64,000 nt of DNA, from NCBI GenBank assembly GCA_024231955.1, contig JAAEPZ010001024.1, positions 496,001 through 560,000 of the forward strand, read 5' to 3'. The translations under genes were made by a program, and so were the position numbers. The notes under the pieces are model-generated. The model had not been told where the DNA came from and did not search any database. It worked only from the letters and a program-made list of their open reading frames with translations. Positions 32,972 to 41,750 of the stretch are shown piece after piece. The number at the start of each line of letters is the position of its first letter. The stretch's first letter is position 1. Source of the stretch: a bacterium (GTDB lineage: Bacteria > Krumholzibacteriota > Krumholzibacteriia > JACNKJ01).

Positions 32972-35323
32972 TCAGTCACGATGGATCAGGCCATCATCCT
33001 TTTCGTCCCGCCCCATGGTGTCGAGGCGACGGAACATCAGCTTGATATCCTTGATGCCGCCCAGCGTGAACCAGATGATCACGAAGATCGAGATGGCGAC
33101 CTGGAGCCAGATGAAAACTCTCCAGTACTTCACCCAGGAGGCGCTGACGCCGTCCATGAATCGGGCCCCCATCTCGGCCGCCGTTTGCGACAGCTCCATC
33201 TCGCCGCAGGCGTAGGCCGCCTGCGAAAGGACGGTCCAGCCGCGGCCGAGTTCGGGATCCAGCTCCACCGCGCGCTGCAGATGGACGAGTGCCTCGTCGT
33301 TGCGCTCCGCCCTGAACAGGAATAGTCCCAGCCGCTGCCGCAACTTGGCGTGATCGCAATCGGGCTGCGCGACGAGCAGCGAATCGAGACGGGCCGCTCC
33401 ACGATTCCAATCGTCGATACCGGTGTTCTTGCCATCGACCAGGATCTCGGTTTGAGCCAACAGAGCGCCTGCGCGCCCGGGGACATCGTCGATGTTGAGA
33501 GGCCCTTCGCGATGGGCGACATTCCAGATCGTACCCCCGATGAAGATCAGGGTCCAGGCGCCGGTCCAGCAGTAGGTGGCGATGTAGAGCACTCTGTCGG
33601 CGCGGGAGAACTCCTTGCCCATGCCGAGCAGCCTCCAGCCCCGCGATGCCTTGACATCGGCCACATTGGTTTCACCCTTGATGGCATACTTGCCGCGGTT
33701 GAGCAGACGATCGAGGTCGAATGATTTGCCGTCGCCGAGCAGCGACACGACAATATAGAGGATGGTCGAGCTGAACATCCCCATGGCCCAGTAGTGCTGG
33801 CCGTTGATGTCGTAGAGCCAGCCGAGCGACGCCCAGAATGAGCGCCCCAGTGCGGGCAGGTGATCGCGGCTGATCTCGAAGAGTTCGGCGGGCAGCTGGT
33901 GGATCAGAATGCCGCCGACCGAGATGGTCGCACCGGTGATCAGGGCGGTCCAGGCGGCGGCCGTGGTGCCCCGTTTCCAGTAGAGTCCGCCGATGATCAC
34001 CGCGCCGGAACCTCCGGCGAAGATCGCGCCGGTGATGGCGAAGAACAGGAAGATGTACTCGCTCTGCTGAAAAAGCAGGCTGAACAGGAAGATGAACACC
34101 GCCACGCCGCCGATGGACCAGCGCAGCAGATTGAGGTGCTGCCTCTGGGTCAGGGGCCTCTTGCGGAAGGGCATGACGACATCCTGGATGAAGATGCTGC
34201 CCCAGGAGTGGAGGTAGGTGTCATGCGTGCTGACGAATGCGGCCAGCATCACCGCCGCGAAGGCGCCCATCAGGCCGACCGGCAGCAGCTGCGTGAGGAT
34301 CACCGGCGTGCGGAGCTGATTTTGGATGGGCTCCGTGCCGACGCCGGTCAGCACGCCCTTGACGTACCCGGCCATCATCGAGAAGTCGGGGTGGTGCATG
34401 ACCGTGTAGGCCATGATGGGGATGATCAGCAGGAACAGGTTCTGCGGAAAATTGCGCCAGTTGCTGAGCACACTCCCCATTTTCGCCTCGTGGGCGTTGC
34501 GCGCCGAGGCGTTGTAGCCCTGCGTCCCCTGCCAGGACATGGTGCCGTAGAGTACTCCGAAGATGCCGATCACGAAGTAGACGAGATTGAAGTCCTCCAC
34601 GTTGCCGGTCTGGAACGGATTGATCAGCGACGCATTCTCGGGGGCCATGTTCAACGCCTCGACCATCTGCCCCCAGTCGACCTTGAGGAAGAGGAACAGG
34701 ACGATGCCGATGAAGACGACATTGACGAACACCCCCTGAATGAAGTCGGTGATGATCACCGCCACCTGGCCGCCCGAGAAGACGAAGTAGAGCGCGATGG
34801 CGAGCAGTATGATCATCACTACCGGGAAGGTGGCGATACTCCAACCCAGCAGGCTGAAGGTGGCGGGCAGTCCGCAGAAGTGGATGAAGAACCGTGCGCC
34901 GACGGCGGGGAAGATGCCGAAGTTGATCAAACCCGACAGGAAGGCGATCAATCCGGCGAAGACGCGAAACCGCTTGCTGTAGCGCCGCTCGAAGAACTCC
35001 GCCAGGGTGAGGGCACGTGTTTGCCGGAAGCGGTAGATCACCCAGCCGGACACGGTGATGATCAGAATCACCATGCCCATGGTGAGTCCCCACCAGGAGA
35101 GCGAGAAGCCGGCGACATAGTTCATCTCCAGCAGTCCCACTATGGAGATGGCGCCCAGTCCCGCGATCCCCTGGGCAACGCTTAGCAGGTAGCGTCCGGC
35201 GGTGCGCCCGGCGGCCAGAAAGTCGGCGACGCTTCGCATTCGACGCTTGCTCAGCGTCACGCCGCCGATCATCAATGCCAGCATGGCGAGAAGGATCAGC
35301 CAGTCATACGGTGTCATGCCCAT
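32972..35323 (-). CDS. Sodium:solute symporter (SSS/SLC5) with a cytoplasmic or periplasmic TPR-like tail
   Basis: 783 residues from the ATG at 35323 (GTGAGG nine bases upstream; an ATG two codons later is also possible). The first ~520 residues form the SSS transporter with about 13 membrane helices; typical stretches are DFLAAGRTAGRYLLSVAQG, GLGAISIVGL and SGGQVAVIITDFIQGVFVN. After further helices, residues about 625-722 are soluble and contain TPR-like helices (ERNDEALVHLQRAVELDPEL, GWTVLSQAAYACGEMELSQ), then one last membrane helix (about 735-755). Sodium-driven uptake of mannose-containing oligosaccharides is inferred from its neighbours. The TPR tail is unusual for this family. Confidence 0.9.
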   Translation of the reverse strand: MGMTPYDWLILLAMLALMIGGVTLSKRRMRSVADFLAAGRTAGRYLLSVAQGIAGLGAISIVGLLEMNYVAGFSLSWWGLTMGMVILIITVSGWVIYRFRQTRALTLAEFFERRYSKRFRVFAGLIAFLSGLINFGIFPAVGARFFIHFCGLPATFSLLGWSIATFPVVMIILLAIALYFVFSGGQVAVIITDFIQGVFVNVVFIGIVLFLFLKVDWGQMVEALNMAPENASLINPFQTGNVEDFNLVYFVIGIFGVLYGTMSWQGTQGYNASARNAHEAKMGSVLSNWRNFPQNLFLLIIPIMAYTVMHHPDFSMMAGYVKGVLTGVGTEPIQNQLRTPVILTQLLPVGLMGAFAAVMLAAFVSTHDTYLHSWGSIFIQDVVMPFRKRPLTQRQHLNLLRWSIGGVAVFIFLFSLLFQQSEYIFLFFAITGAIFAGGSGAVIIGGLYWKRGTTAAAWTALITGATISVGGILIHQLPAELFEISRDHLPALGRSFWASLGWLYDINGQHYWAMGMFSSTILYIVVSLLGDGKSFDLDRLLNRGKYAIKGETNVADVKASRGWRLLGMGKEFSRADRVLYIATYCWTGAWTLIFIGGTIWNVAHREGPLNIDDVPGRAGALLAQTEILVDGKNTGIDDWNRGAARLDSLLVAQPDCDHAKLRQRLGLFLFRAERNDEALVHLQRAVELDPELGRGWTVLSQAAYACGEMELSQTAAEMGARFMDGVSASWVKYWRVFIWLQVAISIFVIIWFTLGGIKDIKLMFRRLDTMGRDEKDDGLIHRD

Positions 35324-35334
35324 CGGGTATTGCC

Positions 35335-36495
35335 TCACTTGCCGTTGCGTTTACTCTTCCACGTGCGTCCCAGCTCATCGATATGCAGCAGCGAGCCGTC
35401 TCCCCGGCGACGGAAGATCTCGTAACCCCGCGTGGTGCCGATCAGGAAGTGCTCCCGTTTTACGGTATCCCAACCCGTCATCGTCGGCGGCAGGTCGTCC
35501 AGATCACTCAGATTCGTGGCGTAGCGGCCATGAATCGAGTGGAAACCCCTCTGCTTGTAGTACAGCTCGCGGAGCACCTGCAGCGGGAAGCCGTCGGGGT
35601 CGAGTTCGAAAACGTCGCGCCCGGTACCGGCGGGCAGATCGCTGAACTGCACGAAACCCCAACGCTCGGGGTAGTGCATGTTGATCAATCCCTGCGGTGA
35701 CCAGACCCAGTTGGCTTCGGGCAGGAGCTTCCCGGTGGCGGGATCGGTTTGCTTGATGTACTGGCCCTCAACCGAGGCCAGCCGCCACTCCACTCGGGAA
35801 AAATTGACGCGCCACTGATCGCCGTCCGCCGGCGGTGCGGACTTGTGCGCGCACTCCTCCAGCACACTCCAGGGGATGGCGATCTCGATGCTCCAGCCGC
35901 GATCCCTGTCGGTGGGGTCGTTCAGCGTGCCGAATATCTGGATGCCGGTCTTCAGTCCCTGGATGTCCCAGCTGTCGATGGCCGTGGCGCCGTCGCGGTA
36001 GGGCCGGGGCAGGAGCAGGTCCCATTCGGTCCCCAGGGTGTTGATCTCCAACTCGTAGTATTCGTGCGTGTCGCCGTTCGGATCGATGAAGACCTCGAAA
36101 TCGTTGTCATGAAAGATCACGGCATCGCGGTCGGTCAGCGTGCTCCAGAGGTGCGGCTCCTGCATCTCGGCCGCGATGTAGAAATTGACCTCGTCCCACA
36201 CCATCTTGACGCGCGTGAGCAGAGAGGGGCGCGGTTTGAGGCGCCCTTCGATGTCAACGAAGTCGCTGGTCCAGCTCGAGCGCATCCAACTCGCCTCATC
36301 AAGACGACCATCAACCTTGATCGCCGATGTCGTATGGTAGCAGATATAACTGAGAGGCGCCCACTCCAGGGCGGGCAGCGGGAAGCTGGATTTTCCGTCC
36401 TCGCACCGGGCCGAAGTGACACCGAGTTGAGCGAGCAGCAGACACGACAACACCAAGGCGCCTGCGCGGAGCAGGGGAGCGGCGGATCTATGCAT
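35335..36495 (-). CDS. Secreted CBM9/DOMON-like carbohydrate-binding protein
   Basis: 386 residues from the ATG at 36495 (CCGGAGG upstream). Signal peptide about 1-30 (GALVLSCLLLAQLGVTSARC). The rest matches the 'carbohydrate-binding family 9-like' domain: IKVDGRLDEASWMRSSWTSDF, VKMVWDEVNFYIAAEMQEPH, HDNDFEVFIDPNGDTHEYYE, WSIEIAIPWSVL and WRVNFSRVEW. Such proteins bind sugars or are companions of glycoside hydrolases, and are probably periplasmic. The stop lies 11 bases before the symporter start, so it is part of the same operon and could be a capture protein for it. Confidence 0.9.
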   Translation of the reverse strand: MHRSAAPLLRAGALVLSCLLLAQLGVTSARCEDGKSSFPLPALEWAPLSYICYHTTSAIKVDGRLDEASWMRSSWTSDFVDIEGRLKPRPSLLTRVKMVWDEVNFYIAAEMQEPHLWSTLTDRDAVIFHDNDFEVFIDPNGDTHEYYELEINTLGTEWDLLLPRPYRDGATAIDSWDIQGLKTGIQIFGTLNDPTDRDRGWSIEIAIPWSVLEECAHKSAPPADGDQWRVNFSRVEWRLASVEGQYIKQTDPATGKLLPEANWVWSPQGLINMHYPERWGFVQFSDLPAGTGRDVFELDPDGFPLQVLRELYYKQRGFHSIHGRYATNLSDLDDLPPTMTGWDTVKREHFLIGTTRGYEIFRRRGDGSLLHIDELGRTWKSKRNGK

Positions 36496-36541
36496 GTAAA
36501 GCCTCCGGAATTGAGTTGCCCGGAGTATGCCCCAAGATGAA

Positions 36542-38899
36542 CTATTCGACAATGATCTCATCGACGAAAATCCAGGCGTCGCCGCCGGCGGCGTAATGCC
36601 ATGGGGGACATTTGCCTTGATTGGCCGCCACCAGCCGGATATAGCGCACCTCTTTAGGCTCCATATTCAGCGTGATATCCTCCCGCACCAGATCCTGCGT
36701 CCTGGGTGAAACGGAGCTCTCCTTTTGCCCGACGGTTTCAAAGGAGACGCCATCCAGCGAGATGGAGAACTCGACCCGCCGGGGCATGAAGATCCAGGAA
36801 TTGATCTCCTGCAGACAGCCGAGCTTGATGGTGCCGATCTGCCTGGGTCGACCAAGATCGACCAGGACCTCCAGATCGTGAACTTCATAACCCTGCCAGT
36901 GCCCGTCGCGAAAACTGTCGCTGCCGCGGATACCGTCGAGCAACGCGTTTTCACCGCCGCCGTTGTACTTCTCGGCGCAGGGGTTGGCCGTGCTCACGGC
37001 GCAACCAAGCGCCTGGTGATTGAGCAGAGTACGGCGACTGGCAGACCCGTATGGTCGAGTGCGGAGGAATGCGCGGGCAACCAGAGTGATGCCCCCGGGC
37101 AGATTGAGCGGTCGCTTGTAGCGGTGAGAATCGATGTTCGGCTCTGTGCCGTCGGTGGTGTAGTAAATGTCGAGGTTGGGCAGCACGGTCGCTTCCCGCT
37201 CATCGATTTCACAGACCACCTTGAAATTCTGCTTCCGGTTATCCAGCGATGTCCGGATGCGCAGCGGTTCGCACTCCTCGCCGTAGTTGACCCCCAGGCG
37301 ATCAAGCCGCAGGTAGTGGGAGGTCAGGCTGAGGTGGAAGTCGTCGTAGGTGCGATGATCCTTCGGCGACCACAGTTTTTCGGCCATGGCGCAGAGGCGG
37401 GGGAAGGTCATGACATCCAGCCCTTCCGGCGTTATCCGCTCCGTCCACAGATTGCATTCGCCGCCGAGGATGAATCGCTCCTCGGCCGGTGTAAGTTCCT
37501 CGGGAACCGGGTCGAACGCGAAGACCTGCCGCAGGCTGATGTTGCCGACGGGATAGTCGAAATAGGCGTGACTGGTGGGTGAGACGATGGCGTCCTGCCC
37601 GGCGCGCGCCGCGGCAATCGCTCCTGACGTGCCGCGCCAGGACTGCACCGTCGCCCCGGGCGCCAATCCCCCCTCCAGGATTTCATCCCAGCCGATCAGA
37701 CGTCGATTCCGCGTTTCGAGGAACGCCCCGATACGTCTGATGAACCAGCTCTGCAGTTCGTCCTCATCGGCAAGGCCCTCGATCCGAATGCGCTCCCGAC
37801 ACCTGGGGCATCCGCTCCACCGCTCCTTGGGACACTCGTCACCGCCGATATGCAGGTACTCCCCTGGGAAGAGAGCAATCACCTCGTCGAGGATGTCCTC
37901 CAGAAACGTGAAGGTGGAATCGTTGCCCGCACAGTAGACATCCTTGAAGACACCCCACTGGGTCGCCACATTGAAGGGGCCGCCGGTGCAGGAGTACTCC
38001 GGATAGGCCGCCAGCGCCGCCAAACTGTGTCCCGGTAATCCGATTTCGGGAACCACGGTTATCTGCAGAGCGGCGGCATACGCCACCACCTCTCGGATCT
38101 CCCCCTTGGTGTAGAAGCCGCCGTAGAGCGTGCCCTCCTCATCCCTCCAGGCGCCGATCTCTGTGAGCAGGGGATATTTGTCGATCCGGATGCGCCAACC
38201 CTGATCCTCGGTGAGGTGCCAGTGGAAGCGATTCATCTTGTGCAGGGCGAGTAGATCGAGCTGGCGCTTGATGAGGTCGACGGGCATGAAGTGGCGACAG
38301 CAATCGAGCAGCATGCCGCGCCAGGGAAATCGGGGGGAGTCGGTGATGAGACAGTTGGGTATGGGCCAGTCCCGATCCTGGTTCGCGGGACCTGCCGTGT
38401 GATGAGGCGCTGCCCAGCGATCGCCAGCCGGCGGTTCGAACTCCACCGGCAGCAGTTGGCGCAATGTCTGTATCCCGTAGAAGACGCCTGCCGTCTCCGC
38501 GCCCTGGATCAGTATCTCCCGCGGCGAAACCTCCAGGTGATATCCCTCGGTCCCCAGCTCTTCGATCGAACCGCGCAGGGAGAGCAGGATGGTGTCCCTG
38601 ATGGGGGCCATGATCACGCCGGAGGCGGATGCTCTGGCGATTCCCGGCTCCAGCCCGGTGCCGGCCACTATCATCTTTTGCAGCCTGAGCGCCACATCCT
38701 CCAGAGCCGGATTGTCGATCACGATGCGTGTCTCGGCATTGAGGTGAAAAGCGCCGGACTTGAACTCGACAGTTCGTGGAGCGGGGATGATTTCGGGCAT
38801 TATTACGACTCCGGTGCTCCTGCGGCTGCCGGCCAGGGTGGGCTCGCTCGCGATGACTGCGCTCAGGACAAGACAGATCAGAACAGTAATGCGGTTCAC
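36542..38899 (-). CDS. Secreted GH20 beta-N-acetylhexosaminidase with C-terminal F5/8-type binding domain
   Basis: 785 residues from the GTG at 38899, chosen because GGAGG lies five bases upstream; an ATG four codons earlier has no ribosome-binding site. Signal peptide 1-24. GH20b-like domain about 35-185, then the TIM barrel with MLLDCCRHFMPVDLIKRQLD, FHWHLTEDQGWRI, PEIGLPGHSLAAL and the catalytic pair Asp354-Glu355 in HIGGDECPKERW. A chitobiase-C-like segment and a discoidin-like carbohydrate-binding domain (about 660-785) end the protein. It removes terminal GlcNAc or GalNAc outside the cytoplasm, using the substrate N-acetyl group. It starts the tight run of cluster genes that continues into the CBM9 gene 46 bases on. 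Confidence 0.95.
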   Translation of the reverse strand: MNRITVLICLVLSAVIASEPTLAGSRRSTGVVIMPEIIPAPRTVEFKSGAFHLNAETRIVIDNPALEDVALRLQKMIVAGTGLEPGIARASASGVIMAPIRDTILLSLRGSIEELGTEGYHLEVSPREILIQGAETAGVFYGIQTLRQLLPVEFEPPAGDRWAAPHHTAGPANQDRDWPIPNCLITDSPRFPWRGMLLDCCRHFMPVDLIKRQLDLLALHKMNRFHWHLTEDQGWRIRIDKYPLLTEIGAWRDEEGTLYGGFYTKGEIREVVAYAAALQITVVPEIGLPGHSLAALAAYPEYSCTGGPFNVATQWGVFKDVYCAGNDSTFTFLEDILDEVIALFPGEYLHIGGDECPKERWSGCPRCRERIRIEGLADEDELQSWFIRRIGAFLETRNRRLIGWDEILEGGLAPGATVQSWRGTSGAIAAARAGQDAIVSPTSHAYFDYPVGNISLRQVFAFDPVPEELTPAEERFILGGECNLWTERITPEGLDVMTFPRLCAMAEKLWSPKDHRTYDDFHLSLTSHYLRLDRLGVNYGEECEPLRIRTSLDNRKQNFKVVCEIDEREATVLPNLDIYYTTDGTEPNIDSHRYKRPLNLPGGITLVARAFLRTRPYGSASRRTLLNHQALGCAVSTANPCAEKYNGGGENALLDGIRGSDSFRDGHWQGYEVHDLEVLVDLGRPRQIGTIKLGCLQEINSWIFMPRRVEFSISLDGVSFETVGQKESSVSPRTQDLVREDITLNMEPKEVRYIRLVAANQGKCPPWHYAAGGDAWIFVDEIIVE

Positions 38900-39051
38900 G
38901 ACAGCCTCCATTTGGTGATGTCCATAGTCACCGCCGCTGCGAACACTGCCGCTTGTGCGGGGATGTCGGCCCCCACTCCACACGACAACGTTCCCCCTTA
39001 ATCCGCGTCTACACGTCGAAAACAGGTCTGCCCGCAGTACCGGATACCCGG

Positions 39052-41448
39052 CTACCTCTTGAGGCGGAAACAGGTGATGCCCTGATTCAGGGCGTCACAT
39101 TCATTCAGCGCCTTGGCCGGTTGGGCCAGATGCGCCCCCCAGGCCAGATGATAACGGAATTCATGGAAACCACCCAGTTCCGCGTTGAAGTTGGTCTCCC
39201 AGTAGTTGGTCATCAGCCAGGCGTAGAGCAGCTCCGGGTCGTCGGCCAACCGCTTGTCGCCGGCCAGCAACCGCTCTCCGTGTTCAAGCGGGCCGATCTG
39301 AAGCAGATGCTGATCGGGCATGGCCACGCTCATTCCGAAACTCTCGCACCCGAGTGCGAAGCCTGATTGCACGGTGTAGAAATCGGTGAGCGTGCCCGGG
39401 ATCTGCTCGAGACGCGGACGGATGCCGGAGCCGGAACGATCCAGAATGACCTGCAGACGCTCGGCGCCGCCAAAGGGGAGGGCGAGGTAGAGATTTTCAG
39501 GTTCCCACCGGCTGGTTTTGTGGAGACGAAGTGTCGCATCCACGCGGGGGGTATCGTGCCAGGCCCGCAGCTCGAGTGTGCAGAGACGTGTGCCGGGAGT
39601 TTCGTAGTCCAGTTGGAGTGTCGAGTAGATGTCTGTCGCCGCACCGCTCCGTACCCCGATCAGCCGACCGGCGCTCCGCTCCACGTTCGGCCCCTTGCGG
39701 TTCAGACCCATGGCGGAGCGGACGGACATAAGATCCTGGCCGTCGAGCGGGCGGGTAATTTCGTATACAGGGGTGAAGACGTTGTGAACCCGGTCGGGGC
39801 GCAGCAGTTCACGGTTGCCGGCTTTGTCGAACCAGCTGATCAGACCGTCCTCCAGCCGCCAATCGATACGGACATGATCCGTCTCCAGGCGGCCGGTATC
39901 GCCGGGGCAGTCCTGCCAGGTTTCAGAGCCGACCGGGTCGCTATCCGCCCGAACTTCAGGATTCAGGGGACGCAACTCATAGTCCCGCATCTCCCCGGGC
40001 TTCAGATCGACGATGCCGCAAAAAGCTCCACCGCGGGGTTCAACCTCGAGTCGGCAGGGGATGACCCTGTTGTCGGCCAGATCGATAATCTCCGCGCCGT
40101 GGTTGAGACCCAGCTCATTGAATTCGAAGTGGTTGGTCTTCAGCCTGATGGGTCCCAGCCGTGGTCTCTGAAACGGGTTGATCGCCCGGTAGCGCAGCGG
40201 CATCCGCTCCTGGAGCGTGGCGGCGCCGAGTTGCTCGCAGGCGTCGTCGATCAGGGCCTGGGTCTCCTCGCCGGCAATTGCGGCGGAGGAGAGATTGACG
40301 GCCGGAATGGTGTGCGCCATGAAGTGCCAGGGGTTGCTGACCGAGGCGGAGTGGTTGAATGTGTGTTCGGCGAATACCGCCAGTTCGGTCTCGATGTCGG
40401 CAAGCGGTTGTCCCTGAATCTCGGACCGGGCGCCCAACAGGGCGCGATAGAGGGCCAGATCCCGTTGGGCCTGACGAAAGATCCGGACTGCGGACGGGTT
40501 GCTGGCCGGACCATCGGACCACCAGTCGGGCCAGTCGCCGCGGTAGCTGGGGAAGGCGTGACGCAGACGTCTCAATCGATCGAAGAACTCGGAGAGGGTG
40601 GCCATCTCGATACGGATCTCGTGGCCGTGCTTCATGTTCCAGCGCTCGATGAAGTCGATGATCCCCTCGGAGGGGGGTGCGTTGTCGGTGCGTAGTCCGG
40701 AGGCCATTACCGGAACGAAATCGAATTGATAGCCGGAGGTCGCGAGTTGCTCGAAGTAGCGCGGGATGCGAAGTTCGGCCACGGGCCAGTTGTCCCCGAA
40801 GATCATGGTGGCGTCGCACTCATCCTTGATCAGGTAGCTGGAGACGGCACCGGGTACGACACCCAGGTCGTTGCCGAAATGATAGTGCTCGCCGCTCCAG
40901 ACAAGGAGACGATCGCCACGGGGCGTTTCCCACCAGAACGGGACCTGAGTTCGCCCCAGCGGATACATGCCGTGATGCGTATGGATGCAGGTGAAGAGCT
41001 TGTTGATGCCGTTGTCGAGCAATGCGCGGGCGAAGCCCGGGCCGAAGCCGTTGATGTCCGCGGTCATGGCGGCGTTGATCTTGACCGCGTTGTCGCGACC
41101 GAACAGATGGGCGCGACGCGTTACGGAGTTCATCAGGGCGCGGTCGGGCAGCTCATTGAAATTCAGGTAATTTCCAGAGAGGCCGATCTCCTTGCGGCGG
41201 AGGATGGTCCCCAGCTCTTCGATCTCCCTGTCGCTTGCCTGCTCCAGGAACAGCTCGACAGCCCGAAAGCTCTCGCATACCCAGCGGTAGCCGGAGAAGT
41301 TCTTCCCCACTCGATCACGTGAGCGTTTGATGATATCCATGGCCTGGCGGATGAAGTCGACCTGCCAGTTTTCTATACGTTGCTGTTGCTCCGTATAGCC
41401 GATATCGGTGTGAGTGTGGTGGATGACAAGCAGGGTCTTGGCGTGCAT
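39052..41448 (-). CDS. GH38-like glycosyl hydrolase (DUF5054 type)
   Basis: 798 residues. The N-terminal motif VIHHTHTDIGYTEQQ gives the GH38-style metal ligands (His11, His13, Asp15), but the sequence continues DIGYT instead of DREW. A candidate nucleophile aspartate sits in AAMTADINGFGPGFARALLD. YHFGNDLGVV, RTDNAPPSEGIIDFIERWN and FAEHTFNHSASVSNPWHF also fit the DUF5054 hydrolase group rather than classic alpha-mannosidases. There is no signal peptide, so it is predicted cytoplasmic. It lies first in the minus-strand cluster. Its sugar specificity is unknown; a second alpha-mannoside linkage, or another alpha-linkage, is plausible. The ribosome-binding site is weak. Confidence 0.82.
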   Translation of the reverse strand: MHAKTLLVIHHTHTDIGYTEQQQRIENWQVDFIRQAMDIIKRSRDRVGKNFSGYRWVCESFRAVELFLEQASDREIEELGTILRRKEIGLSGNYLNFNELPDRALMNSVTRRAHLFGRDNAVKINAAMTADINGFGPGFARALLDNGINKLFTCIHTHHGMYPLGRTQVPFWWETPRGDRLLVWSGEHYHFGNDLGVVPGAVSSYLIKDECDATMIFGDNWPVAELRIPRYFEQLATSGYQFDFVPVMASGLRTDNAPPSEGIIDFIERWNMKHGHEIRIEMATLSEFFDRLRRLRHAFPSYRGDWPDWWSDGPASNPSAVRIFRQAQRDLALYRALLGARSEIQGQPLADIETELAVFAEHTFNHSASVSNPWHFMAHTIPAVNLSSAAIAGEETQALIDDACEQLGAATLQERMPLRYRAINPFQRPRLGPIRLKTNHFEFNELGLNHGAEIIDLADNRVIPCRLEVEPRGGAFCGIVDLKPGEMRDYELRPLNPEVRADSDPVGSETWQDCPGDTGRLETDHVRIDWRLEDGLISWFDKAGNRELLRPDRVHNVFTPVYEITRPLDGQDLMSVRSAMGLNRKGPNVERSAGRLIGVRSGAATDIYSTLQLDYETPGTRLCTLELRAWHDTPRVDATLRLHKTSRWEPENLYLALPFGGAERLQVILDRSGSGIRPRLEQIPGTLTDFYTVQSGFALGCESFGMSVAMPDQHLLQIGPLEHGERLLAGDKRLADDPELLYAWLMTNYWETNFNAELGGFHEFRYHLAWGAHLAQPAKALNECDALNQGITCFRLKR

Positions 41449-41667
41449 CGTATTGCTCGCTTGGGTCGGGGTAATACAGCGTGTCGATATTCGGAGAACA
41501 TAGCATCATTGTGATATGTTGGATAGCCAAACCGGGTTGTCCGGAACGGGTCCACACGACAGAATGTGGAGGTTGATGCCGCTTCAATACCCGTCTTTCT
41601 GAAATACTCACATGTCATTTTGGGACAGATTCGACTTACCATTGGTCCGAATACCATCAAGTGTAGT

Positions 41668-41695
41668 TTGCATAACCGTTATATGCGGGTATAAT
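41668..41695 (+). promoter_or_regulatory. Sigma-70-type promoter for the beta-helix gene
   Basis: TTGCAT (41668-41673), a 16-base spacer and a consensus TATAAT (41690-41695) lie 55 bases upstream of the start. The 41449-41750 gap is the divergent control region between the glycan cluster and this gene; I see no gene in it. Confidence 0.55.
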
Positions 41696-41750
41696 TGTAA
41701 GGAAAGTGAAATTATTTCCCAATTGTGACGAGATATGCCAATAGGAGATT

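Noticed and set aside
33860..35185. 441-codon plus-strand ORF opposite the symporter gene
   Set aside because: Very rich in Asp, Glu, His, Gln and Gly, the usual look of an antisense frame in GC-rich DNA; the symporter on the other strand is clearly real.
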